NCBI GenBank assembly: GCA_947650285.1
Contig: CANTFL010000418.1
Span: 1 to 64,000, forward strand
Length of the DNA stretch: 64,000 nt
Source of the DNA: Hyaloperonospora brassicae
Taxonomy: Eukaryota > Oomycota > Peronosporomycetes > Peronosporales > Peronosporaceae
Reading direction: 5' to 3'
A program made the translations under genes and the position numbers. The notes under the pieces are model-generated. The model was not told where the DNA came from and did no database searches. It was given only the letters and a program-made list of their open reading frames with translations. Numbering within the stretch: the first letter of the stretch is position 1; each line of letters begins with the position of its first letter. This document shows positions 10,901 through 20,600 of this stretch, one piece after another.

Positions 10901-12130
10901 CTGCACTCCTCCGATGTGCTTATTCGTGAGATTGCTCAAGAGCAAGTGTGGCGGGCAATCCAGAAGCGATTCACCATGGACCCGGACCATTGGCGTGGAC
11001 GTATACCTACTGCCATCCAGCTCTTTTTGAATGGTGATCTCGATTCTTCTCCATTTGCCCGTCAGAAGCGCAAGTCGGGGGATATTGGTTCGTTATGGGT
11101 GGATGTCAAGAATCATCTTGCGACCCGTGGATTGAAGTTGACGACGGAAACAGTGCTCACGGAAGCTGGAACTGAGGTGGAAATGATGTTGCAGCTCAAG
11201 TTACCACATCGATCGCAACCACTACAGCACAGCGACATCACCAGGCAGCTTCGCCATCATTTCAAACTGACGGAGCTTGAGCGGTGGAAAGGATTGAGTA
11301 CCCAGAGTTCCGTTGTGCGAGCTATTGGTGGAGTTGGAAGCTGTTTTCTTTCTCGTGGTGGTGGAATGAGCGACGCAGAATTTCGTTTTGCTTTGCAGGC
11401 TCGGGTTGATTTGGTACCCACTCGATCGGTTCTTCGACGTTGGAATGAGCTTGGGGGTGCAACCTGTCGCCACCCCAGATGCCATCACGATGAAACGCTC
11501 CCACATGTTCTTCAGCACTGCCCAGGCAATTCTCGGGCCATTGATGGTCGTCACGACCGTGTTCTTGGGATAATCAAGAAAGCGGTGGAGCCCATTGTTT
11601 CCAAGTCCTCCAGTCGTCTGACGGCTTGCTTTGACACATACGTGGAGGGTCTACCGGGTCGTCAACTGCGTCCAGATATCCATATTTTTGATGCGGCTTC
11701 GAGGACCGCCTACATTTGTGATCTCGCTATTGCGTTTGAAGCTCAGAAGACGGACGACCCTGCTACAGGCAACATGCGCGTTCGTAACGCCGAGAAGTTG
11801 GTCAAGTACCAGCGTGCAAAGGAGTTTCTGGAGACGATGGGATGGCGCGTTCAAGTTTCAGCTTTGGTGTACGGATCGTTGGGATCAGTGTTGCCCTCCA
11901 ACTACAAGGTGTCGACGGAGCAGCTACGTCTGACCAAGAGGCATGCCAATCAACTCAATCGTCGGATTTCGGTGGCACGTGTTCAGGAAAGCTACAAGAT
12001 ATGGAGGTTCCATTCGGGAAAGTTGAATTCAGGAGATACGTCAAGAAACTCGAGGCCAACTGTGGCTCCCACTGCTACATCACCCTCGCCGAGCACCAGA
12101 ACCAATGACCCATGTGCGCGACCTGTGTAG
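7961..12130 (+). CDS. Non-LTR polyprotein: acidic region, RNase H, RT, restriction-like endonuclease (copy A)
   Basis: The frame is open from the LTR junction; the first ATG is at 8198. An Asp-rich stretch (7970-8190) is followed by an RNase H of the archaeal-like type: FFDEAF with Asp at 8243-8245, NNTAEYMALIEGL, VKGDSALI and NQAADILANRALD. RT follows, with YDIKNAF at 10001-10021 and YADD at 10310-10321. Next come a CCHC (C-X4-C-X7-H-X4-C) at 11465-11521 and the nuclease core RPD (about 11669-11677), CDLAIAFE and EKLVKYQRAKEF. All active-site residues appear intact. A TAG at 12128-12130, where B has GAG, removes about 120 C-terminal residues. The N-terminal zinc fingers are missing, so the copy is incomplete. 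Confidence 0.88.
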   Translation, partial: TGVTEDLDDHKDDDFDDNNDDFDIITDGNDENDGNDENDGNDDEHVDNGNDDDYDGATDTADDDVTPSEFTLPQDPDVAMPDPDPEFAAWTLFFDEAFRRRSRQHGAGAGAGATLFQGTVNKWNVACFLPSSTHTNNTAEYMALIEGLSGALHHGVISLTVKGDSALILEHVRGRYSCNNDRLRRLRNKARRLLHRFDHYELIHVDRMENQAADILANRALDSQRTKTECFAHGIDGVGCSTHAIATGPAIAAGTSRRPTVSATGPVDMDILSGDEAGEDNLEDDDAAADVIRRDRGRTFPVLPVTADSVPSRHSRLKLRSKLSEDELEAARLEVKQVADEFADKLTDADDWETAEVYLAALTPSLYAALLPFSQRPRPPGHPRRQELSSGRQRGRQRPPPTPGNQQLNEALDHLDNIQHGSQPSQPAIRKARRRAGRIRSAMKRTLLRKKFRVHEKACMQQVLSEASPDPEFTGGEAAPTRCPIARAAVHDYFQGVNTPQRDFNFDDRAGATFRNLLSALPPASAAMDALTMDITPDDVEVAVHKSHAHSSPGMDGVGHDIFKNYLPELLSTLHAAYGVCWKHGKVPAVWKVGSVQLIYKKGDPSEPSNWRPICFQACIYKLYSDMLARRLKRWLEANGRLNDSQNGFRSVNGTAEHNFVSMAVIDQTKRRPRHLHMVWYDIKNAFGSVPPELIWRVLLNTSASVSFVDRLKNIYDGASFTVANTADGATDPIQLRMGVFQGCPLSPYLFLVGIMPLVRALQELAPEIGVPVTADRKVSVTAYADDLKTFSSSTVGIKKAHSVVVQFLRWSTMQSNASKCASLSVKTDTHGHLRDDQVELTLDGGIIPSLKISEGYTYLGIGDGFNHAKHRDSTGPVLQDMKRMMAPIFRSSLDPWQKMKAIKTYVFPKADYLLQHVRAYKTQLDSVESALARGLRHLLKLNQSSTTAMFHAPVAAGGLGFIPLVELRDVLQISHVWQMLHSSDVLIREIAQEQVWRAIQKRFTMDPDHWRGRIPTAIQLFLNGDLDSSPFARQKRKSGDIGSLWVDVKNHLATRGLKLTTETVLTEAGTEVEMMLQLKLPHRSQPLQHSDITRQLRHHFKLTELERWKGLSTQSSVVRAIGGVGSCFLSRGGGMSDAEFRFALQARVDLVPTRSVLRRWNELGGATCRHPRCHHDETLPHVLQHCPGNSRAIDGRHDRVLGIIKKAVEPIVSKSSSRLTACFDTYVEGLPGRQLRPDIHIFDAASRTAYICDLAIAFEAQKTDDPATGNMRVRNAEKLVKYQRAKEFLETMGWRVQVSALVYGSLGSVLPSNYKVSTEQLRLTKRHANQLNRRISVARVQESYKIWRFHSGKLNSGDTSRNSRPTVAPTATSPSPSTRTNDPCARPV

Positions 12131-12670
12131 ACACCTACTTCTGTGCCATCTACATCGAGGACTTCTACTTCAACCAGCCAACCACGTCGGGCATCTACGC
12201 GGTGGGGTCCGCTACGTTCTCAGCCGCTCACGACTCCTGTCCCTCCACGTCGGACCATCACACGATGAGGACCTCGTCGAGGTCACGTGACTTCATCTGC
12301 TGCTCCGGACACCCAGTCAAGGTCAAGACAGCACCCACTATATCAACACTTGACTCGGACCTCGCATTCTTCCGGACAGCCACGCTCAAGGTCGACTCAC
12401 CAGCCTAGGCGACCCTCGCGCCCACAGCACTAAGGTCATCCTCAGTTACGTCGTGCCGTCGCCACTGCCACCAGGAACTAGTGGTTCATGGACCTGTTTC
12501 GGTCCCATCGGCACTCTCCAGCAAGGATACCGCCGTTCCAAGCCCAATGTAGCCATATAGTCTATAGTTGTAGCACTACATTCGGACGTTTTCCGTCCTG
12601 TCTACCCCCACTTGCAGCTTTTGCTTCCCACGGGTGACTACTAATTGGCACATAATACACGTATTAAAAT
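12131..12670 (+). other. Former C-terminal tail and 3' UTR of copy A
   Basis: Up to about 12482 this matches in-frame coding sequence of copies B and C, which encode a basic tail with repeated STRWGP motifs. In A it lies behind the premature stop. The rest (12483-12670) is the 3' UTR shared by all copies, ending TATTAAAAT before the U1-like segment. Confidence 0.75.
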
Positions 12671-12798
12671 GAGGGCGTTGACATGAGCCGGAGCAGGCCC
12701 CTTGCACTCCGGTGCTGTAAGGGTTCAGGAATGCTCTTTTGAGTAATTCCACAGTAGAATTTTTGTCAGCGGGGGTGAGCGCGTGCGCCGCCCTCACC
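12671..12798 (+). ncRNA. U1 snRNA-like 3' segment at junction A/B
   Basis: The segment starts GAGGGCG and carries CTTGCACTCC (12701-12710), which matches the U1A-binding loop of U1 stem-loop II (AUUGCACUCC) at 9 of 10 bases. The loop is closed by CC/GG, with further pairing of GAGCC to GGGTTC and GCAG to CTGT. A second hairpin follows (GGAAT/ATTCC with GCTC/GAGT, 12728-12750), then the Sm-type box AATTTTTG (12758-12765) and a GC-rich end stem (12771-12798). The U1 5' part (5' splice-site pairing sequence and stem-loop I) is absent, so this is not a working U1 gene. It could be target DNA or an integral 5' part of the retrotransposon. Confidence 0.7.
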
Positions 12799-12891
12799 TC
12801 AACATCAAACAATACACACGTCTGGTTTGCACCTTTCTTCGTGTTCTTTTATTCTACTCAACTGTGTCTGCTGCGTGTCCTCTGCTGCGCC

Positions 12892-13379
12892 ATGGCCATC
12901 TTCTCGCTCTGCGCGCGCGACCGCGCCATGTCCAGCGGTTCGCTGCCGCCAGCATCGCCGGTGAGCAGCACGGCCTCGAGCGCGGTGTCGGCGCGAGACG
13001 ACGACGCCCTGAGCGTTGCGAGCGAATTCTTCAGTGACGTCGATGACGACGACAACGACGACTGCGCCTCGGACGACGCTGTTGCTGGTGCTGCTGACGA
13101 CGACGACAACTCCGCTACTGACACCGCCACCGCTTCCGACGAGGGCGCTGCACGTGTCGAGACCACCGGGTCAGCAAATCCAACAGCTGGTGCCGACTTG
13201 CACCGGCTGTGCACGATGGGCAGCACCAATCTTCCCGCTGGCGCCGGTCTGACTGACCCCATGCACACCGATGGGATCGGCAACGACGTTGCCCAAGGTG
13301 TTACCGGCGTCGACGATAATGTTCACGCCGTTCACGACGACACCTTTCAAGACGATCAAGATATAATGTTTCAAGATGG
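12892..13379 (+). pseudogene. N-terminal part of the copy B polyprotein
   Basis: The start codon ATG at 12892 is shared by copies B (ATGGCCATCTTC), C (28261) and D (34672), which supports it over upstream in-frame codons. The encoded N-terminus is rich in Ala, Ser, Asp and Glu and is low in predicted order; no domain is recognised. Homology with copy C runs on to the L1-like insertion, where the frame resumes at 22275 after one copy of the 13-bp duplication. Confidence 0.75.
13367..13379 (+). repeat. Left target-site duplication of the L1-like insertion
   Basis: TGTTTCAAGATGG is repeated exactly at 22262-22274. The sequences outside the two copies join into one continuous copy B reading frame, as copy C shows. 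Confidence 0.9.
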
Positions 13380-13483
13380 CACTCTCCAATCTGCGCTGCA
13401 GAAGGCATTCGCCTGCGGTGAGTATAAACGAGACATTAAGTTAAACCAGGCTTTCTTCGGCAACTGCCCGTACGTATCTTCAC

Positions 13484-16400
13484 ATGACCGACCCTCCTCC
13501 TGACAAAGGAAGGGAAGAGTCTGGCGACGATCCAGGACGACCTGCGCTCCCACTAGCGTCACTGACAGCTCGGGTACCTCCTGGGTCTCCGCAGCCGGAC
13601 AGGGAGCGTACGGTGGCTGCGCCGGACACGCACCACGATGGTGCGACATTGGACATAGACGAGGATCGGACTCTTCCCAGCCACCCATCTGATGTTTTGT
13701 CGGCCGGACCTGGCTTGACGCCCTGCGTATCCCGGAAGGGTGCCACCGCGGTTACCCCATCGGGCGCGGAAGGTGCCTCACGAGATGATCGATTGGATCC
13801 GGGGAAGCACTCTTCCTCGGAGAACGTCGGGGTCACTTCGGACCGGTCCGGGGCCCCTCTTGTGGATGATGAAAGCGATCTTCATGCCGCATTAGTGGAT
13901 GAGATGAAGGCACACCCCGGCGAGAGTCCGCTCGATTCATGGCTTCACTCTATTCAAGTGATGTACACGACGGCATCGGAGCAAATTGCGGTCAATAAGG
14001 CCAAGTTACCCATCGAGCGGCAACGTTACCCCCGCTTGACCAGGGCAGAGCGCGTGGGATTACTTACTCTATTTGAACTAGCCTGTATCCTTGGAAACCA
14101 AGGTGGGGGAGGCGTGGAATCGAACGCTCCAACCTGTGATCAAGGATCTGTATCCAACGAAATGGGCGTTTCTCGAGATCGTTCGCAAGCAAGTTAGCCG
14201 GCTTAAATGGAAGCAAGCTCCTGTTTTGGATCAGTGGTCGACTAAGGTGAAACAGGGCACTCCGGCAGCTCCCGAAAGCTCTCCTGCTCCTTCGCGAGAC
14301 CCGTACACGCGATTTATGTTTAATCCGGCTAAGTACCAGCCGGCAGAGGTCGCGAAGCTGACGCAAGTGTGCGAAGCTTCTTACGAAGGGGCGTATGGCC
14401 TTGAGATCGGGATGCAACCGCAGAGGAATGGAAAATTATTGAGGGCCTGGCGGAAGGGTCTATAGCGTGTCGCAAACTTCCGTCGTTGTGCAGAGTATCA
14501 TGGACAGTTCCAAACGCATTCGGCTGTTCAATACGATCCAAGCACAGGTGGAGGGAGAGCTGGTGATGACGTTACAACGTCATCATTATATCCGGGTATG
14601 TCAGCATAGCACTAACGGCATCATCGCGGCGATACTCGAATCGGCGGAATTAGTTCGGGTCAACTTGCCAGCGCTTCATGAGCTGATAAGCCAGACTAAT
14701 CAGATTGTTTACGACAGGGTGACAAATTCCATCCATTTCTTTTTCTTCACTAGAGAAACGGCGTTTAAACATCAACGTGTGGCTATCCCGTTTCGGGGCA
14801 GAAGCTATTCGCTAACCAATCCGCATCGGCCACACCAAGGAATTGTTTGGGATCGACAGCGCAGTTCGGATAGGCATCAAATACGGCGGCAGGCGGAGTA
14901 TACGGTATACATCCGAAATTTGACTCGGTTTCACGACATTGGTAAGCTTATGGCGTTTCCTCGCACTAACATCCAAACTCCATTTGAAGTGGAAGATATG
15001 GATACGTGCACGCCGACGTCAAAAACGTCGACGGTGTGGAAACTTACTTTCCAGTTGGCGGGTTGCCCGACATTTCTACAGGGAGTGGTCAGAATCATGT
15101 GATTCGGCGCCATTTTAATCGTATCTCACCCCAACGTCAAGCTCCAATTTCAATGTCTACAGTGCGGTAACATTGGGCACCCAATTGCGCGGTGCAGTTT
15201 CTCTGACGCACAACTTCGGGGGCCAGGAGCCATCGTCGTTGCGGAACAGGACATAGCCGGTCTGAGCGATACCGCACGTCCTTTCGCGAGTCTTAAAGAA
15301 CTTCGAGACACGGTGCGCGCCCGTATTGCCGGCCACCGCCTGGCCCAGGCGTCTCTAAGCACACCAGATAATATGGCGCCTGTTCCTCCTACATCTTCCA
15401 GGCTACAGGACTCCGATAGAGAGTCGCAGCGACTACCAAAACCGGTGGATCGGGAGGAAGGCATCTTACCTCCCGGAGTCGAGCTTCAACCGGAACCCAG
15501 GGAACCACAGCCGTGGATTACCCACAGAGCTCAGAAGGGAAGGTCTCTCCAGCGACGCGCCAACAAAACCTTGACCAGCATTGGAAAAGTCACTCCTCGA
15601 GCGCTCGTCAGCGAGGCATCCTGCAAGCACCATCAACCGACACCCCGAACGGCCCCATTACCCGCCGAGTTATGCAGTGAAGGCGTCCCTAGCGTCGTAA
15701 CCGGGGACACGGTCTCTTCGGCGCAGCCGCTTCTCTTACCAGCTGAGGAACAAATTCGTGTGGCAGGTCTGGCGCGGGGTCAGCCTCCACAAGTCCAAGG
15801 GCATCTCCTGCTTAGTCGTCAGACGAAATTTAGGGCTACGCTTTCGAAATTGATGCAGGCCAGCTACGCCGGTCCCTCGGAGGTGGCTCCCCTTGGTCCA
15901 ATGCTAAAGCAAGTGCCGCAGACTTTCGCAGAGGCGTTAAACAGCTTAGTGATGCGGGAGGTAGTAACGCCGGTTTCCGGCAATTTCCTTGCCATGGCAA
16001 TCGTGCAAGGAGCAACTGGGCAAGATCTCGCAGAGCAGACGTCGAAGCTTGGACAGCTAACGGCAACCCTCAAAACCGGTATCAAGGAGGTTGGACTTTT
16101 AAACATAGAGGACCGCATACCGCATGATATCCGGGTGACGATAATTCAAAATGTTAGCCGTGCTTGTACAAGCATGACGCGGCGGGAATCTCTTAACCAA
16201 CTCAAATGATTTTTTGAGTACTACGCATCCAGTCCTTCCGACCGAGAAGAGGTCGTCGCGGACAATACATGGGGAGGTAATGACATCATCGGACTAGCGG
16301 CAATGCTCCTCCGTCGGAACATTAACGTGCTTGAATTAGACGATACGCGCACCAACCCCTGGAGCTGCCGGCAGTTTAAGCCAGAAGTGTTATCCATTAA

Positions 16401-17013
16401 AGCGAAAAGTATCGCTTCGTTTACGGAGAGGCCCATGGACATTTTACAGTGCCTTGATGCCATCAGGGCGGACATCATTGACTCAGCAGCTACTCCTATT
16501 GTCCTCCGCTTTTGGGGTCGGCATTACTCGGCAGCCGTTCCTAGCCCGGCAACGAGGGAAGAGTTCGAAACCCATCACGATGCCCTCATGGTGGCCCAAC
16601 CGTCTCGGCATGATGCAGATGAACCAATGTCTTCCACTTCTCAGACTGAGGACCTCGCCCCTGTATGTGGTGGACCACAACAGCTAGCGATGGTAGAGTC
16701 TTATGCGTCCAACGCATTGGTTACCACTGATAGGAACTATGTCGACACCGCTCTCGCGCCGACTGAAATCGTGACGCAGCCTCTCAGAATTTGCGACCAG
16801 GAGAGGCACTTGCGTAAGCGTACACATGTACCCGGTTCGGACGACCGCATTCAGGACGGTGTGGCCTTGAAATACATCCATACCGGGGTTCTGCAGAAGA
16901 AAGGAAAACCGGAGGAGTACGCTCTGGTTCAATATCTGGCAGTGCCGAACGACCCTATGGGCGGCCCCAATCAGCATTGGCACGTTGAATGGATCCGTGG
17001 AAGCGTCCGCTGA
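13484..17013 (+). pseudogene. L1-like ORF1: Gag-like protein, CCHC knuckle, OTU-like domain
   Basis: It starts at ATG 13484, 104 bases into the element. Frames change near 14100 and 14466; from 14467 to 17013 one frame holds except for TGA at 15100-15102 (probably an old Trp codon) and 16207-16209. A single zinc knuckle CLQCGNIGHPIARC lies at 15154-15195. Further on is an OTU-like cysteine-protease fold: GNFLAMAI, TWGGNDIIGLAAMLL, NVLELD, and IVLRFWGRHYSAAVP with the catalytic-type His at 16522-16524. Where OTU proteases have DGNC this copy reads SGNF, so the nucleophile Cys is Phe (15985-15987). OTU domains are known from some non-LTR elements, for example Dualen. Confidence 0.72.
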
Positions 17014-17168
17014 CTGACGACGGCTAGCGTCCAGTGTCCATTGGTAGAGAGCGGAACTGCTATATGGGCAGCGGTGGCCGCGGCGGAACCGCTTGTTTTA
17101 CTTAATTACGTCCAATCATTTAGGTTCCCCGGTGAGCTTATCGACTTCTCGCAGATTCAGTCATCGCT

Positions 17169-17633
17169 CAGTGGACAGAGGAATGGCGGAGGGACTGTTT
17201 GCAGGACTGCCTAGCCCGTTACCGGACAAATTGTACGGTAAAAGCGACGCGGGCTTGGCTAGATCAGTGGAAGCAACAGATCATATTTCCGAAAGGGCGG
17301 AAGGTCTCCGGAAATCTCGGAGATAACCCCGACTATTGGAAACGCATCCGGGTCGAGAAATATGGGAATGACGATCTTTTTCGGCTTTGCGATCCAATTC
17401 GGCGGGTCATTTTCAGTCATCACATTTTGTGCGCTCATCTGTATCATGTCGAAATTGGAGAGCTTTTATCGATGGTGGATACGGGGGCTGGGTCCCGATC
17501 AGTCATGGAGGCCCATGTCCAGCTCCTGAAACGGGATGCGCAATATAAATCGTGTTACAAGGGGGGCGGGACAAAGGCTGATTGGGCCAGTATTGCGCGC
17601 TTTTTTGAGTCCGCCTTCGAGAAGCCAACGTAA
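17169..17633 (+). pseudogene. Unrecognised ORF fragment between L1-like ORF1 and ORF2
   Basis: The frame is open from about 17169 to a TAA at 17631-17633 and is in phase with ORF2 that follows. Its 144-residue C-terminal part is Arg/Trp-rich with scattered Cys and His. No domain is recognised. It may be the end of ORF1 or the start of ORF2 separated by mutation. Confidence 0.45.
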
Positions 17634-20600
17634 TCGAAGGCATTGACTACTAAGGGCAGCCCACAGATCACGGCTCAGTCACCGCTTTCAACTTTGGGCG
17701 GGGACAGAGCTAATGCGTATGGTCTCTACATGCACGATAGATTGAAGTATCACCGACCTCTGTCGCTTTCTCGGCCGGAATTCTCAGCAGCTACGACTCA
17801 AAGGATACTAACGCAGAATGTCCGCGCCTTTTCTGGTCAATCTCGTTCTATATGGATGGCAGCATGGAGGAATGCGCCACGGAAAACACGACCACATATT
17901 TGGTGTCTTCAAGAAACCCACGTCGCTTCTCAGGATGAAGCGGATGCATTGGATCGGTAATGGAGACGGCTTTGGGGCCTATTCGCAGTTGATCCAGCAT
18001 TTCCTCTTTCTTACTGGAGTCTGGGGACGCGCCAAGCCGACGGGGTGGCTTTTCTACTGAAACCGGACATGGCCCAGTCGGCACAACCATAGCCTGGCCT
18101 CCTGACCACGCCGAGACAAATTGCGTTATCTGTCCAGGACGACTTCGTGCTCGTTAACGTTTATGCACCAAACGAACGGTCGGCAAGGGAATTGTTATTC
18201 AAGGGTCTGAAAGCGGTGCAGCGGTCCGTCGCCCCAGTCATTCTAACCGGGGATTTTAACTGCGTCCAACATCCCTCGCTCGACCGGCTGGGGTTACGTT
18301 CGGCTAGTCGCACTGAAAGCCCAGCTTTGGATTCGCTCGCTGACATGTGTCAGCTAGTTGATGCGCTGGATTTGGTTCCTCACCCGGACGAGGACCTGGA
18401 GTGGGAGCCATCTACCCACTTCACGTATTGGGCGGGGTCAGCAGCCAGCAGACTTGATCGTTTTTACGTACCCCACACATGGGGGCACCGAGTGCAATGG
18501 TTAGAAACAATTCTTCCACCATCGGCTTCTGGTCACCAGCAAGTCACCTTGCATATCTCTGCTGGGCGCGGGAAAGGCATCGCCATCCCGGTAAAGTTGC
18601 GTACCCCATACGTTGTGCAAACCCGGCCGGCGCCGTCGCTGAACTCATCGATTGCCTCACAAACGTCGGCATTACTGAGTTATCCACGGTCTTGACCTAG
18701 GATCACGGCGTTCGCCGCGTACGACGGGGGATCACAACCACCGCCCGCAGGCTAAGGCAACGGCGGACACGGTACATCGACAGGCTGCGACGGCGATCAC
18801 GACGGCCACTGCTTACCCGACAGGCTTGGCACCACGCCCAAACCGAGGATCAACAGGAGGCTCACATCTGTCGGGTTGGCTTGGTTCTCCAACGTACAAC
18901 GGAGAAACTTCGCGCGAAGTTTAAACGGGTGTCGGACTGGGAGCGTGACCAACGTGTTTCAGCCATCAGGAGACTCCACGGTGATCCGTTCCTAGTCGGT
19001 TGTAGCGTCGCCGACAAGTTTGGTTCTGAATGGGATCATGTGATGGGGCAGAGCCACCGTATAGTCCCAGTCGCAGAACTGCGTACGGCTCTGCGGCATT
19101 TTTTTCGCTCCCCCTATAATCGCATAGTTACCACCGCCGAAAACCGTGCCCTGACGGCAGATTTAACGGAGGCAGAGGTGGTATTCGCAATCCGAGCTCT
19201 CAGTAGGCATAAAGCCCCCGGCACCGACGGCTTAGGGAACGATTTTTACAAGGATCTTCAGTCGCTGTTGGTACCGCCGTTAGTGGAGATAGCTAACGAG
19301 ATCATCCAAGGTGCGCAACCACCCAAGTCGTTTATGGAGGCGCTCATCATCCCGCTACGTAAGAAAGGAGATTCCTACGACGCCATGGACTATCAACCGA
19401 TCTCTCTGTTGCAAACGGGGTACAAGGTAATTGCAAAGGTCTTGGCGACGCGTACGCAGCAGTGTCTGCCTCACGTCATCGATTCTTCTCAACAAGGGTT
19501 TGTTCACGGACGACAAATGCAAAAGACGATCCCAATGATGCTTGCTCACCTCCAAAGTTCACGTGAGGAGTGTACTTTGGACGCCGACGCCAGTCGCGCC
19601 GTTGTCTTACTGGATTTTCGGAAGGCCTATGATACGGTCGACCGCGACTTCACGGTAGAGGCGCTCCGACTATTCGGGTTTGACGAGAACTTTCTAGCGC
19701 TCATTCAGAGGCTTCATACCAACACGACGGCACGTTATTCGGTCAACGGTGAGCTTTCATCAATTCGGCCGGTTCGGTCTGACATTCGGCAGGGCTGTCC
19801 CCTCGCTCCTCTTCTTTTCCTGGTGGTAGTCGAGGTGCTGGCCGTTTCAATACAAACGTCGCCCCAACTTCACGGGCTCACACTTCCAGGAGTACACACA
19901 GCCCTATATAGTTTCGGGGTTTGTCGACAACTCAACCCTGTTTCTACAAGAAGCCAGTCTACTACGACCGGATATGGACATCATTATGGAGTGTGGGCGG
20001 CTTTCGGGGTTGCAGGTGCAGCCGACAAAAAGCCAACTCATATTTTTAAACACGGCTATCCGTCCCCCTACGTATCAGGGAATCGCAGTGGTGGATCCGT
20101 CAACAACAACGAGGTATCTCGGCTATCAAGTGGGTACAGGAAAGTTACGCAACATTAACTGGGCTCTCCGCATCAAAAATGCACAGCGTCGCCTCCTCAC
20201 TGCAACGCGAGTTTCGACGACCCTCGAGCACCGAGTTCTTATACTCAATGCGATAGTTCTACCCGAGATTTTGTTCACGGCAGCGGTCTTCGAGCCCCCC
20301 GGTTGGGCGCTCAAACAGCTGGATCATCTCTACAAACATTTCCTCTGGAAGACGTCCAACAGGATTGAACCCGGGATACACAAAGTCGCTCCAGGCCCCT
20401 ATTACGCTTCCCGTAAGGCAGGCGGAATCGGCCTCGTTTCGGTCCCCGTCGCCATCAAAATCCAGCGGGTAAAATACGCGCTACTGGCACTTACTCGGCC
20501 AGAGGATGGTTATCACGCAGCGTGGGTGTCCTGGGTTACGCATGGTGCACACATTCAGGCCATCAGTCCGCATCGACCGAGCGTGCGACACATTTTATCG

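Larger units (their letters stand above)
7960..12670 (+). mobile_element. RLE non-LTR retrotransposon, copy A (5' end cut off by the LTR element)
   Basis: The copy starts inside the acidic region that precedes RNase H; the equivalent point in copy B is 23344. It ends in an AT-rich run (TATTAAAAT) just before the U1-like segment. Gene order RNase H, RT, CCHC, PD-(D/E)XK endonuclease places it among RLE-type elements (R2/NeSL/Utopia group). I recall Utopia elements of oomycetes as U2 snRNA-gene specific; clade membership needs a tree. Copies A and B are almost identical over their shared length. 12131-12670 holds the rest of the C-terminal coding region (after a nonsense mutation) and the 3' UTR. 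Confidence 0.88.

Noticed and set aside
12560..12670. U1 stem-loop I or 5' splice-site pairing sequence upstream of the U1-like segment
   Set aside because: Neither ACTTACCTG nor a U1-70K-type loop is present; the sequence is the retrotransposon 3' UTR.
12739..12891. In-frame extension of the copy B ORF upstream into the U1-like segment
   Set aside because: The extension is not kept in copy D, where the frame differs; the ATG at 12892 is shared by B, C and D.
12560..12900. U2, U5 or U12 snRNA as the source of the junction segment
   Set aside because: No U2 GGCCTTTTGGC, no U5 GCCTTTTAC loop and no U12 5' region; the UUGCACUCC loop and following order fit U1.
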